A stretch of 64,000 nucleotides of DNA from an uncultured Pelagibacteraceae bacterium (GCA_902627045.1 CACOHP010000003.1:41001-105000), one strand, 5' to 3'; positions 41,358 to 50,691 are shown, counted from the first letter of the stretch. Numbers and translations are program-made. Notes: generated from the letters alone by a model not told the origin.

Positions 41358-42530
41358 ATGAGTCATTTAGCAAGTAATTACAAAAGAAGAAAAATTTCTT
41401 TTAAAAAGGGAAAAGGTTCTTTTTTGTTTTCAGTGGATGGAAAAAGATATTTAGATTTTTTAAGCGGAATTGCAGTTAATACTTTGGGTCATTCAAATCC
41501 AAGACTAATTAAAGCTTTAAACTATCAAGCAAAAAAAGTATGGCATGTTTCAAATTCGTTCCAAATTCCAGAGGGAGAAAATTTAGCAAAAAAATTAGCC
41601 AACAGAACATTCGCTGACAAAGTTATTTTTGTAAATTCTGGTGCTGAAGCCAATGAAACTGCGATTAAAATTGCCAGACGATACTTCTTTTCGATTGGCA
41701 AGCCTTACAAAAACAGAATATTATGTATAAAGAATTCATTTCATGGAAGAACTTTAGCCAATATCTTTGCTAGTGGTTCGAAAAAAATGACTGAGGGTTT
41801 TGGGCCCAAAGTCAGTGGGTTTGATCATTTCAAATATGGAGACATAAAGTCTTTAAAGAGCAAAATTACAAAAAAAACAGCAGCGATATTTTTTGAAACT
41901 GCAATGGGTGAGTCAGGGATTAAAGTGCATTCAAAAAAATTTTTGAGACAAGTTAAAAAAATTTGTAATGATAAAAAAATTTTATTGATTTTAGATGAAG
42001 TTCAATGTGGTATTGGAAGATCTGGTAAGTTTTTTGCATATGAATATGCAAATGTAAAACCCGATATTGTACCTATTGCCAAAGGTATAGGAGGTGGTTT
42101 TCCTTTAGGAGCAGTTTTAATGACTAAAAAGGTTTCTATTTGTATGACACCAGGAACACATGGAAGTACTTATGGGGGAAATCCATTAGCAATGGCAATT
42201 GGAAATACAATAATGGATGAGATTTTTAAAAAAGGTTTTTTAAAAAATGTGAGAGAAAATTCTAAATATTTTTTAGGTCAATTGAATAATCTGAAAAAAA
42301 AATATCCATATGTAATTAAAGAAATCAGAGGAATCGGTTTATTAATAGGAATACAATTGAAAGTAGAGATGGGTAGTTTTATAGATAAACTTACAAAAAA
42401 TAAACTTTTAACAATAAGAGCTGCAGAAAACGTGGTAAGAATATTACCTCCGCTTAACGTTAAAAAAAAAGAAATCGATTTAGCTTTAAAAATTATAGAT
42501 AAAGTTTGTTCAGATTATAAATTGCAATGA
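41358..42530 (+). CDS. argD: Acetylornithine aminotransferase
   Basis: PLP class III aminotransferase of arginine synthesis (and possibly succinyl-DAP aminotransferase for the dap pathway). NSGAEANETAIKIAR, FHGRTLANIFASGS, LILDEVQCGIGRSGKF, PIAKGIGGGFPLG with the PLP Lys, HGSTYGGNPLAMA. 390 aa. Overlaps argF by 4 nt. Confidence 0.95.
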   Translation: MSHLASNYKRRKISFKKGKGSFLFSVDGKRYLDFLSGIAVNTLGHSNPRLIKALNYQAKKVWHVSNSFQIPEGENLAKKLANRTFADKVIFVNSGAEANETAIKIARRYFFSIGKPYKNRILCIKNSFHGRTLANIFASGSKKMTEGFGPKVSGFDHFKYGDIKSLKSKITKKTAAIFFETAMGESGIKVHSKKFLRQVKKICNDKKILLILDEVQCGIGRSGKFFAYEYANVKPDIVPIAKGIGGGFPLGAVLMTKKVSICMTPGTHGSTYGGNPLAMAIGNTIMDEIFKKGFLKNVRENSKYFLGQLNNLKKKYPYVIKEIRGIGLLIGIQLKVEMGSFIDKLTKNKLLTIRAAENVVRILPPLNVKKKEIDLALKIIDKVCSDYKLQ

Positions 42531-43456
42531 AACATTTTATAAGTATTAAAGATATTCCAGCCAAAGATTTAAGAAAAATTCTGATTGATGCAAAAAAGAG
42601 AAAAAATTCTAGAAAATATCTAAGTAATTTAGACATTGATAAAGGGTCACCTCTTAAAGGAAAATTACTCATACAAATGTTTGAAAAGTCCAGTTTGCGA
42701 ACAAGATTAAGCTTTTATTTAGCAATCAAGCAACTAGGGGGAAGTGCATTAACATTAAGGCCCGATGAATTACATTTATCTAGAGGAGGTGAAAGCATAG
42801 GAGATACAGCAAAGATATTATCTAGTTTTGGGAATGCTTTTATGTTTAGAACAGATAGTGATAAAAAATTAGAGGAATTTAAAAAACATTTATCAATTCC
42901 TGTTATTAATGGTTTAAGCCCTTCATCTCACCCAACGCAGATATTGTCAGATATTTTTACAGTTGAAGAGATAAAGAAGAAGCCTATACACAAATTGAAT
43001 ATTGCATGGATAGGGGACTGCAACAATGTATTAAATTCTTTAATTGTAGCTTCAATTAAATTTTCTTTTAAATTAAAAATTGGCTGTCCAAAAAAATATA
43101 AACCAGATAAAAAAATTATGGACTACATAAAAAAAAACAATAATAAAATAGATATTTATTCAAGTCCTGAAAAAGCTAGCTTTAACGCTGATGTTCTATT
43201 TTCTGATAAAGTTATATCTATCAATGATAAAGTAAATAAAATAAAAAAATTGAAAAGTTTTAAAAAATTTAAGATTGATAAAAATCTGATGAGTTATGCA
43301 AAAAAAGATTGTATTTTTCTCCACTGTCTGCCAAGGGGAAATGAAGTTGATGAAAAAGTATTTTCTAGCAAACAATCAAAAGTTTGGATACAAGCACTTA
43401 ACAGAGTTCATGTGCAAAAATCTATCTTACTTTATTGTTTTGGGAAATTAAGGTAG
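42527..43456 (+). CDS. argF: Ornithine carbamoyltransferase
   Basis: 309 residues. Transcarbamylase fold: FEKSSLRTRLSF, HLSRGGESIGDTAKIL, NGLSPSSHPTQILSDIFT, WIGDCNNVLNSL, HCLPRGNEVDEKVF. Two motifs differ from the usual: the carbamoyl-phosphate loop STRTR is SLRTR, and the ornithine SMG loop is SIN (DKVISIND). It is coupled to argD, and argB and argJ are also in the window, so arginine synthesis remains the best call. Confidence 0.9.
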   Translation: MKHFISIKDIPAKDLRKILIDAKKRKNSRKYLSNLDIDKGSPLKGKLLIQMFEKSSLRTRLSFYLAIKQLGGSALTLRPDELHLSRGGESIGDTAKILSSFGNAFMFRTDSDKKLEEFKKHLSIPVINGLSPSSHPTQILSDIFTVEEIKKKPIHKLNIAWIGDCNNVLNSLIVASIKFSFKLKIGCPKKYKPDKKIMDYIKKNNNKIDIYSSPEKASFNADVLFSDKVISINDKVNKIKKLKSFKKFKIDKNLMSYAKKDCIFLHCLPRGNEVDEKVFSSKQSKVWIQALNRVHVQKSILLYCFGKLR

Positions 43457-43990
43457 AGGCAATGGGTTGTCTGAATTTTTGTTCAAGTACTTAATCACAG
43501 AAGCCCTATCTTTCTCTTTTCTTAATCCTGCAAATGCCATTTTGGTTCCTTTAATCCACTTAGCAGGTTTGATCAAATACCCATTTAATTCTTCAAATGT
43601 CCATTCCTTTCCATATCCAGCTAATGCTTTAGAATATTTATAATCATTTACAACGCCAATTTTTCTTCCAACAACATTGTATAGTGCGGGCCCAATATTA
43701 TTTTTTCCACCTTTTACGATTGAATGACAAGCTGCACATTTTTTAAAAACTTTTTCTCCAGTTGCAATATCTCCCATAGCCATTAAAGCGGCGATATCTA
43801 TTTTTTCCTCTACAGTTTTATCTTCAGTTTTTAACAGTGCAGTAACTGACTGTTCAACATCGACTGCGTATCCTGGCGTTTTAGGTTTTTCAACATAGAA
43901 AATCACGCTAGATAGTTTGCTAATACCTATTAAAAGTAGAGCCACTAGTAAAATCGCAGCTACAATTTTGTTTATTTCAAAAGAATCCAT
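43448..43990 (-). CDS. Membrane-anchored cytochrome c (CycM/c552 type)
   Basis: 180 residues: N-terminal membrane anchor (IVAAILLVALLLIGISKLSSVIF), a linker, and one class I cytochrome c domain with heme site CAACHSI, KGGKNNIGPALYNVVGRKIG and the axial Met in GTKMAFAGL. Carries electrons between the bc1 complex and terminal oxidase in the periplasm. Its 3' end overlaps argF by 9 bp. Confidence 0.92.
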   Translation of the reverse strand: MDSFEINKIVAAILLVALLLIGISKLSSVIFYVEKPKTPGYAVDVEQSVTALLKTEDKTVEEKIDIAALMAMGDIATGEKVFKKCAACHSIVKGGKNNIGPALYNVVGRKIGVVNDYKYSKALAGYGKEWTFEELNGYLIKPAKWIKGTKMAFAGLRKEKDRASVIKYLNKNSDNPLPLP

Positions 43991-44099
43991 TTTATAAAAT
44001 TTTATTTTGAACGTATAACATTATAAATTAAAAATTGCTTACATATTTGATGTATATTATTGCCTCTGCTTGTAGTGTATTAATAAATAATAATGACGT

Positions 44100-44834
44100 A
44101 TGAAAACACTAATTATAATCCCATCAAGACTAGCAGCCACTAGGTTGCCAGGAAAACCACTTCTAAAAATCAATGGTTTATCGATCATTTCTCACGTGTT
44201 TAAAAAGGCTGAAAAAGCAAAAATTGGTGATGTATTAGTCGCAACTGAAAATCAAGAAATTGTCGATGATGTTAAAAAAAATGGCGGTGAAGCAGTTTTG
44301 ACAAGTAATAAACATAATACAGGAACAGATAGAATTTATGAAGCTCTACAAAAAACTAAGATTCCAAAAATTGATTTAGTTATGAATCTTCAAGGAGATG
44401 AGCCTTTAATTGATGTTAATGATATAAGGAACCTTAATCAACTTATGATGGATACTAATTCCAAAATTGGTACTCTTGCTTCAAAAATTTTAGATAAAAA
44501 ATTTTATGACAATCAAAGTGTAGTTAAAGTAAAAACAAAAGAAGAATTGGATCACAAAAATTTTCCAGAGGCAATTTATTTTAAAAGAAAAACCCAAAAA
44601 AAAGATTTAAATATATATCATCATATGGGTATTTATTGTTATGAAATGGAAACACTTAAAGATTTTGTTTCATATAAACAGTCCCCTAATGAGGCTAAAT
44701 ATAAGTTAGAACAATTAAGAGCTTTAGAAAATAAAATTAAGATAAATGTTGCTCTTGCCAAATCACATTCAATTGGAATAGACACAAAAGAGGATTTTGT
44801 GGCTATTAAAAAAATTATGGAATATAAGATGTGA
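44100..44834 (+). CDS. kdsB: 3-deoxy-manno-octulosonate cytidylyltransferase
   Basis: Activates KDO as CMP-KDO for lipid A/LPS. IIPSRLAATRLPGKPLLKI, NTGTDRIYEAL, NLQGDEPLID, HHMGIYCYEME and SIGIDTKEDF. 244 aa. Works with kdsD in this window. Its TGA shares one base with the pheA ATG. Confidence 0.95.
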   Translation: MKTLIIIPSRLAATRLPGKPLLKINGLSIISHVFKKAEKAKIGDVLVATENQEIVDDVKKNGGEAVLTSNKHNTGTDRIYEALQKTKIPKIDLVMNLQGDEPLIDVNDIRNLNQLMMDTNSKIGTLASKILDKKFYDNQSVVKVKTKEELDHKNFPEAIYFKRKTQKKDLNIYHHMGIYCYEMETLKDFVSYKQSPNEAKYKLEQLRALENKIKINVALAKSHSIGIDTKEDFVAIKKIMEYKM

Positions 44835-45664
44835 TGGAAAAAATCTATTTTCAAGGAACATTTGGAGCATATTCACATCTAGCTGCTTTATCCGTTGCCC
44901 CAAAAGCTAAGATAATACCATGTAAGACTTTTGATGAATGTTTTTTAAAAGCTTCTGAAGATCCATCCTCCAAAATAATTATACCAGAGTCAAACAGAAT
45001 TACTGGAAATATAGGAATTGAATATTTGGTATTTAAATATCGGTTAAATATTTATTCAGAGTATTTTCAAAAAATTGAGCATAATCTGTTAGTAATCCCT
45101 GGTACAAAAATTTCTGACATAAAAAATGTTTATTCTCATTCGCAAGCACTCTCACAATGTTCAAATTTTATAAAATCAAATAATCTAATCGAACACGTTA
45201 GGGCAGATACCGCGGGATCAGCAGAAATGGTATCTAGAATTAAAGACAATAAAAATGCCGCAATAGCCTCTACCTTAAGTGCGGAAACTTATGGGCTAGA
45301 AATAATGAAAAAAAATATTGAAAATGAAAAAGGAAATCTTACTAGGTTTTTAATTATGGGCAAAAATATCTTTCAACCAGAATATGGTGATAAAAAATAT
45401 ATTACATCTTTTTTATTTAAATTAAAAAGTAAACCAGCAGCTTTATATCAATCATTGGGTGGTTTTGCTATAAATGGTGTAAACCTGACCAAACTACAAA
45501 GTTACCCTGAAAAAAATTCTTTCGATTCTTATTTTTTCTTATGTGATCTTGATGGTCATATAGAAGATGCAAAAGTTAAAAAATCTTTAGAGGAATTAGG
45601 TTTGCATTGTCAAGATTTTCACGTTCTAGGTGTTTTTGAAGCTGACAAAATAAGAGAAAAGTAA
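44834..45664 (+). CDS. pheA: Prephenate dehydratase
   Basis: Turns prephenate to phenylpyruvate. FQGTFGAYSHLAALSV, IPESNRITGNIG, TLSAETYGLEI, NLTRFLIMG (catalytic Thr-Arg-Phe), then an ACT domain (~193-270) where the Phe-binding ESRP is LQSYP as in alphaproteobacterial forms. No chorismate mutase domain. Start at ATG 44834 rather than the GTG 3 nt earlier. 276 aa. Confidence 0.94.
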   Translation: MEKIYFQGTFGAYSHLAALSVAPKAKIIPCKTFDECFLKASEDPSSKIIIPESNRITGNIGIEYLVFKYRLNIYSEYFQKIEHNLLVIPGTKISDIKNVYSHSQALSQCSNFIKSNNLIEHVRADTAGSAEMVSRIKDNKNAAIASTLSAETYGLEIMKKNIENEKGNLTRFLIMGKNIFQPEYGDKKYITSFLFKLKSKPAALYQSLGGFAINGVNLTKLQSYPEKNSFDSYFFLCDLDGHIEDAKVKKSLEELGLHCQDFHVLGVFEADKIREK

Positions 45665-45678
45665 TTTTTATTCTTTTG

Positions 45679-45708
45679 TTGTGGATTAGAAAATATTATT
45701 GTTATAAT
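45679..45708 (+). promoter_or_regulatory. Promoter of the SRP RNA gene
   Basis: TTGTGG (45679-45684), 18-nt spacer and a perfect TATAAT (45703-45708). Predicted initiation at about 45714 coincides with the 5' strand of the SRP RNA terminal stem. Confidence 0.75.
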
Positions 45709-45712
45709 ACCT

Positions 45713-45800
45713 CTGGAGGCTAGAGGTGAACACTCCTTGAATCCTAGGAGGATCGAAAGATAGCACTAGTAAAGAGAGCTTTTCAGGTTCTAGTCTCCTA
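45713..45800 (+). ncRNA. ffs: Signal recognition particle RNA (4.5S, small bacterial type)
   Basis: About 88 nt upstream of dnaX, the usual alphaproteobacterial location. The ends pair as GGAGGCTAGA / TCTAGTCTCC (10 pairs, one G-T). The tip reads CTAG-GAGG-ATC-GAAA-GAT-AGCA-CTAG, matching helix 8 with its symmetric loop (GAGG/AGCA; usual CAGG/AGCA) and a GAAA tetraloop in place of GGAA. It is the site bound by Ffh. Confidence 0.85.
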
Positions 45801-45810
45801 AGGATTTATA

Positions 45811-47454
45811 ATGAATGAAAAATCAAAAGTGTTAGCTTTAAAGTATAGACCAAAAACTTTTCAAGAATTAATTGGCCAAAAAGTTACATCAGATACAATT
45901 ATTAATTCAATCAAAGCTGATAAAATTCCAAATGCATATCTATTTACAGGAATTCGTGGTGTAGGCAAAACGACAATAGCAAGAATTGTTGCAAAATCTC
46001 TTAATTGTTTAAATGGAGTTGAAAAACTTTGTGAAAAAAATTTATGTATTAATTGTGAGGGCATATCAAAATCAGGTCACATGGATGTACTAGAAATGAA
46101 TGGAGCAGATAAAACATCAATCAATGACATTAGAGACCTAATAGAATTTTCTAGATATGGACCAACCTCCTCAAAATATAAAATTTTTATAATTGATGAA
46201 GTACATCAAATATCTTCTAGCGCGTTTAATGCTCTTTTGAAAATTCTTGAGGAGCCACCAAATTATCTTAAATTCATCCTCGCTACGACTGAGATTAAAA
46301 AAGTTCCAGTAACAATTGTATCAAGATGTCAAAGATTTGACCTATCAAGAGTTAAATCTGAGGATTTATTTCAATTTATAAAAAAAGTAAAAGATTGCGA
46401 GAATGGAAATGTCTCTGATGAAGCTTTAAGATTAATCGTTAAAATCTCAGAGGGTTCCGTCAGAGACGCATTATCTCTTCTAGATAGAGGTCTGTTATCG
46501 CTAAATAAAAAAAAAGAGTTAAATTTGAGTGAAGCTCAAAAAATTTTTGGATACTTTGATAAATCTCAATTGATCGAAATGTTTAATTTAGTTTTGCAGG
46601 GTGATGAAAAAAAAGTGTTAGAAATTTATAGAAGAATTTTTGATCAAGGTATAGATCCCAAGGTTTTTATAAATGATTTTTTGGAACTAATATATTATTT
46701 TAAAAACATAAATTCACTAACACTTGAAAGCACAAATTTTTCTTTGAATGATGATGAATTTTCTAAAATTAAAAAGATTTCTAATTCTGTAGATAATAAA
46801 GTACTTATCTTATTTTGGCAATTTACGATTAAAACTATCGAAGAGTTAGAAGTAGTTTCCAATCAAAACTTATCAATTGAAATGTATTTAATGCGATTAA
46901 TATACCTTAGTCCTCTAAGTGAAAAAATAGATTTAGAAAATAAGAATAATACAAAATTATCAGTAAAGAGGGATTTTGATTACGTCTCCAAAAATGATGC
47001 AGTTGACCAAATCAAGAATATCACTCAAGAAAAAAAAATTAAATCTGAGAATGATACAAATATTAAAGCTGAAAATAGGATAATCGAAACATTTAAAAAT
47101 CTTTTAGATACTTGTAATGAAAAAAAAGAAATGAAATTAAAGTATGAACTTGAAAAAAACGTTAATTTAGTAAATTTTGAGAGAAACAGAATAGAAATAT
47201 CTTTTAATGATAATTTAGACAAATCTTTTGTTAAAGATTTATCTTCAAAACTTTATGAATGGACTGGAGAGAGATGGATAATTTCGTTTAGCAAAGAAAA
47301 GGGACAATTGTCTATAAAACAACAAGGAGATGATGAAAAAAAAAAATTAATTAATGATATTAAAAAAACTCAAATGTATAATGATTTTTTAAATAAGTTT
47401 CCAGATGCATATCTGAATGATGTAATTGTGGGTGAAAAAAATGATGACAAATGA
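45811..47454 (+). CDS. dnaX: DNA polymerase III subunit gamma/tau
   Basis: Clamp loader ATPase: KYRPKTFQELIGQ, Walker A GIRGVGKTTIAR, zinc Cys cluster (CLNGVEKLCEKNLCINC), Walker B FIIDEVHQISSSAFNALLK, SRC motif IVSRCQRFDL. 547 aa; the C-terminal tau part is shorter than in E. coli. An 11-A run lies near the 3' end, too late to produce a useful gamma form. Overlaps ybaB by 4 nt. Confidence 0.96.
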   Translation: MNEKSKVLALKYRPKTFQELIGQKVTSDTIINSIKADKIPNAYLFTGIRGVGKTTIARIVAKSLNCLNGVEKLCEKNLCINCEGISKSGHMDVLEMNGADKTSINDIRDLIEFSRYGPTSSKYKIFIIDEVHQISSSAFNALLKILEEPPNYLKFILATTEIKKVPVTIVSRCQRFDLSRVKSEDLFQFIKKVKDCENGNVSDEALRLIVKISEGSVRDALSLLDRGLLSLNKKKELNLSEAQKIFGYFDKSQLIEMFNLVLQGDEKKVLEIYRRIFDQGIDPKVFINDFLELIYYFKNINSLTLESTNFSLNDDEFSKIKKISNSVDNKVLILFWQFTIKTIEELEVVSNQNLSIEMYLMRLIYLSPLSEKIDLENKNNTKLSVKRDFDYVSKNDAVDQIKNITQEKKIKSENDTNIKAENRIIETFKNLLDTCNEKKEMKLKYELEKNVNLVNFERNRIEISFNDNLDKSFVKDLSSKLYEWTGERWIISFSKEKGQLSIKQQGDDEKKKLINDIKKTQMYNDFLNKFPDAYLNDVIVGEKNDDK

Positions 47455-47768
47455 CAGATTTTTCTAAAATTTTAGATAAGGCAAAAGAGCTTGAGGCAAA
47501 AATGAAAGAGAGCCAAGAGAATATTAAAAAAATTAGAGTAGAGGGTATTTCAGGATCAAATTCTGTTAAAATAATTTTAGATGGAGATGGTGAAATGCAA
47601 AAAATTGAAATTTCAGATGATATCTTCAAAGAGAATAAGTCAATTATTGAGGATTTAATTGTTGCAGCTCACAACAATGCAAAGTTGCAATTAAAATCCA
47701 AAACATCAGAAGAAATTTCGAAAGCAACAGGTGGTTTTGGTATACCGGGTTTTAAATGGCCGTTATAA
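47451..47768 (+). CDS. ybaB: YbaB/EbfC family nucleoid-associated protein
   Basis: 105 residues: helical N-terminus (KAKELEAKMKESQENIKKIRVEG), SGSNSVKIILDGDGEMQKIEI strands and the C-terminal GGFGIPGFKWPL. Dimeric DNA-binding protein, standard between dnaX and recR. Confidence 0.95.
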   Translation: MTDFSKILDKAKELEAKMKESQENIKKIRVEGISGSNSVKIILDGDGEMQKIEISDDIFKENKSIIEDLIVAAHNNAKLQLKSKTSEEISKATGGFGIPGFKWPL

Positions 47769-47771
47769 ATA

Positions 47772-48383
47772 ATGCAAAATATAAATGAGATAGAAGAATT
47801 AATAAAATTGATTTCCAAATTACCAGGTTTAGGGCCTAAATCAGCTAAAAGGATTGTTTTAAGATTGATAAATGATAGAGATCAGTTGATCAAACCTTTG
47901 GCTAACGTATTAGCTCAAATTTACAAGAATGTATCTAGATGTAAAAATTGTGGTTCTTTAAAGTCTAACTTGGTGGGTTGTGATAACTGTGAAAATCCAA
48001 AAAAAAAATTTGATAAGATTTGTGTTGTTGAAGATATAGCTGACCAATGGTCTATCGAAAATTCTAATATATATCAGGGATATTTTCATATTCTTGGTGG
48101 TACAATCTCATCTGCAGGTAACAGAAAAGGAGATTTATTAATAGACTCTTTAGTAGATAGAGTAAAAAGAGATAAAATTGAAGAAGTAATTTTAGCTACG
48201 AGTGCCACAATAGAGGGTCAAACGACTGCTTATTATATTCAAGAAAGTTTAAAAAACTCCAAAGTAAAAATTACTAAGCTTGCTCAAGGTTTGCCAGTCG
48301 GTGGTGAAATAGAAAATCTTGATGATGGGACTTTAATTTCTGCCTTTAAAAATAGATCTAAGTTAATTTCTAATTCCAGCTAA
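47772..48383 (+). CDS. recR: Recombination protein RecR
   Basis: 203 residues: helix-hairpin-helix LPGLGPKSAKRIVL, zinc finger CKNCGSLKSNLVGCDNCENP, and the Toprim domain (ICVVEDIADQWSIENS; HILGGTISSAGNR). Loads RecA with RecO/RecF. Its 3' end overlaps the convergent glcB by 21 nt. Confidence 0.96.
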   Translation: MQNINEIEELIKLISKLPGLGPKSAKRIVLRLINDRDQLIKPLANVLAQIYKNVSRCKNCGSLKSNLVGCDNCENPKKKFDKICVVEDIADQWSIENSNIYQGYFHILGGTISSAGNRKGDLLIDSLVDRVKRDKIEEVILATSATIEGQTTAYYIQESLKNSKVKITKLAQGLPVGGEIENLDDGTLISAFKNRSKLISNSS

Positions 48384-50531
48384 TTTTTTTTTTATTCTAT
48401 TTATATGCAATAGAGGCTCTGTATAACCGGAGGGTTGATTTGTTCCCTCAAAAATTAAGCTACAAGCTGTTTTGAAAGCTAAAGATTTTTCAAAATTATC
48501 ACTCATCCTCACATAATTTTTGTCATTTTTATTTTGCTCATCTACTATTTTTGCCATATCTTTCATTATTCCTTTCACCTGGATTTTGGTAGTTATCCCA
48601 TGATGTATCCAATTAGCAATGTGCTGAGATGAAATTCTTAATGTTGCTCTATCCTCCATAAGGCCAACATTGTTAATATCTGGTACTTTAGAACAACCTA
48701 CACCTTGATCGACCCATCTAACAACATAGCCCAATAAAGTTTGAGCAGAATTGCAAATTTCTTTATTTATTTCTTCAATAGACCAATTTGGTCTATCAGT
48801 GACAGGAATTGTTAAAAGATCATCAAGTTTAGATTGTTTGCGATCGAATAACTTTTTTTGTTCGTCAAAAATATTTATTTGGTGGTAATGCAAAGCATGT
48901 AAAGCTGCAGCAGTTGGAGATGGAACCCACGCACAATTAGCACCTGCTTTTAAGTGACCCGTTTTTTGTGCCATCATATCCTTCATTTTATCTGGCATTG
49001 CCCACATTCCTTTTCCTATTTGTGCTTTTCCAGAGAACCCACATTTTAAACCAATGTCTACGTTATTATTCTCGTATGCTAAAATCCACTTCGATGTTTT
49101 CATGTCTCCTTTTTTGATCATGGGACCAGCCTCCATGGATGTGTGCATCTCATCACCTGTTCTATCTAAAAAACCTGTATTAATAAAAAAAACTCTATTT
49201 TTTAAAGTTCTAATGCACTCTTTTAAGTTAACGGATGTTCTTCTTTCCTCGTCCATAATTCCAATTTTACAAGTATATTTTTTTAATCCCAAGACCTCTT
49301 CAACTTTTGAGAAGATTAAATCTGTGAACGCTGTTTCATCTGGACCATGCATTTTTGGTTTTACTATATATATAGAACCAGCTCTTGAATTAGTCTTCTT
49401 CTTAAGATCGTGCAACGCTGCAGCTGTAGTTATAAAAGCATCCATGATACCCTCGGGTATCTCACTTCCATCACTTAATAAAATTGAGGAATTAGTCATT
49501 AAATGTCCAACATTTCTTATGAGCAAGAGACTTCTACCATGCAGTTTTAATCCTTTACCTTCTTTTGATAAATAACTTCTATTAGGATTTAATTTTCTCT
49601 CAAATAATTTCCCTTCTTTTTCAAACTTTGATTTAAGGTCTCCCCTCATAAGTCCTAACCAATTTTTGTAACAAATTATTTTATCCTCAGAATCGACTGC
49701 AGCAACACTGTCTTCGTTATCGCAGATTGTTGAAACTGCTGATTCAATTATTATATCGCTTATACCGGCATGATCTTGTTGAGCAGCAAACGCTCTAGAG
49801 TCTTTTAAAATCTCTATGTGCAAATTGTTATTTTTAAGAATGATAGCAGTTGGATTATCACTTTCACCTCTGTGTCCAATAAACTTGCTTTCGTCTTCTA
49901 AGTCAAAAATATCTGCACCCTTTAAAACTTTCAATTTTCCAAATTTTACAGCAAAACTAGTAATTTTATTCCAACTTAGACCTGCCAGTGTAAAGTGTTT
50001 ATCTAAAAAGTCTCGACCATATTTAATAACCATCTCACCTCTCTCGGGATCATATCGCTCAGAAACACTATCTTCAGATTGATCTATTACATCAGTACCA
50101 TATAGACTGTCATATAAACTCATCCATCTTGCATTTGCAGCATTTAAAGCATAACGTGCGTTCATAACGGGCACTACTAGCTGAGGTCCTGCTATGTCTG
50201 AAATTTCTTCATCAATATTTTTAGTTTCAATTTTAAAATCGGGTCCCTCTTTTTTAAGATAATTAATTTCCAATAAAAATTTTTTATATTCATCTAAATT
50301 AAATTGTTTTGTTTTATTTTTAATATGCCAATCGTTAATTTTCTTTTGCAAATTTTCCCTAAATTTTATTAATTCTTTATTTTTAGGCGCTAACTCTTTT
50401 AAAGATTTTTCAAAACCTAACCAAAAATTTTTTGATGAAACATTTGTGTTTTTCAATAAATCATTATTTACAAAATCTAATAGATCCTCAGATATTTTAA
50501 GATTATTAACTTTTATATATTTTTGTTGCAT
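48363..50531 (-). CDS. glcB: Malate synthase G
   Basis: 722 residues, condensing glyoxylate with acetyl-CoA. MNARYALNAANARWMSLYDSLYGTDVI, RNVGHLMTNSSILL, PKMHGPDETAF, KIGIMDEERRTSVNLKECI (catalytic region), GFLDRTGDEMHTSMEAGP, GANCAWVPSPTAAALHALHYH. Start has an AAGAG ribosome site 9 nt upstream within a glycine riboswitch leader. No isocitrate lyase or other glyoxylate gene is in this window. Confidence 0.97.
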   Translation of the reverse strand: MQQKYIKVNNLKISEDLLDFVNNDLLKNTNVSSKNFWLGFEKSLKELAPKNKELIKFRENLQKKINDWHIKNKTKQFNLDEYKKFLLEINYLKKEGPDFKIETKNIDEEISDIAGPQLVVPVMNARYALNAANARWMSLYDSLYGTDVIDQSEDSVSERYDPERGEMVIKYGRDFLDKHFTLAGLSWNKITSFAVKFGKLKVLKGADIFDLEDESKFIGHRGESDNPTAIILKNNNLHIEILKDSRAFAAQQDHAGISDIIIESAVSTICDNEDSVAAVDSEDKIICYKNWLGLMRGDLKSKFEKEGKLFERKLNPNRSYLSKEGKGLKLHGRSLLLIRNVGHLMTNSSILLSDGSEIPEGIMDAFITTAAALHDLKKKTNSRAGSIYIVKPKMHGPDETAFTDLIFSKVEEVLGLKKYTCKIGIMDEERRTSVNLKECIRTLKNRVFFINTGFLDRTGDEMHTSMEAGPMIKKGDMKTSKWILAYENNNVDIGLKCGFSGKAQIGKGMWAMPDKMKDMMAQKTGHLKAGANCAWVPSPTAAALHALHYHQINIFDEQKKLFDRKQSKLDDLLTIPVTDRPNWSIEEINKEICNSAQTLLGYVVRWVDQGVGCSKVPDINNVGLMEDRATLRISSQHIANWIHHGITTKIQVKGIMKDMAKIVDEQNKNDKNYVRMSDNFEKSLAFKTACSLIFEGTNQPSGYTEPLLHINRIKKKLAGIRN

Positions 50532-50684
50532 AGTATATTACTCTTTAACCATCTATATTTTGTCTAAGAGCTTTACTCCGTTGACAGGAATTAATCTCTT
50601 TTCAGAGTGGTATGCTTTAATCGGACCTTTTGCCTGTGAGCTTCCTGGTTGGTTGCTCTGACGGTGCTAAAAGTAATTTTTCCC
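50532..50684 (-). promoter_or_regulatory. Glycine riboswitch (single aptamer) controlling glcB
   Basis: The glcB leader contains the glycine aptamer core: GTCAGAG, GAAGCTCACAGGCAAAAGGTCCG (usual CTCAGGCAAAAGGACCG) and the closing CACTCTGAAAAGAG, roughly 50590-50665. Only one aptamer fits between the -10 box and the gene. Downstream, CTCTT (50566-50570 complement) can pair with the ribosome site AAGAG (50541-50545) or with AAGAG at the aptamer end (50596-50600), suggesting a translational switch. A riboswitch at malate synthase is known from SAR11. Confidence 0.9.
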
Positions 50685-50685
50685 G

Positions 50686-50691
50686 ATTATA
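50686..50691 (-). promoter_or_regulatory. -10 box of the glcB riboswitch transcript
   Basis: Perfect TATAAT on the minus strand, 6 to 8 nt before GGGAAAAATT, the likely transcript start. The -35 region is T-rich with no clear hexamer. Confidence 0.6.

Noticed and set aside
47333-47346. 11-A run in dnaX as a programmed frameshift for the gamma subunit
   Set aside because: It is close to the 3' end, beyond the ATPase and most of the tau part, and long A runs are common in this genome.
49054-49575. 173-aa plus-strand ORF
   Set aside because: Antisense shadow of glcB with no ribosome site or recognisable motif.
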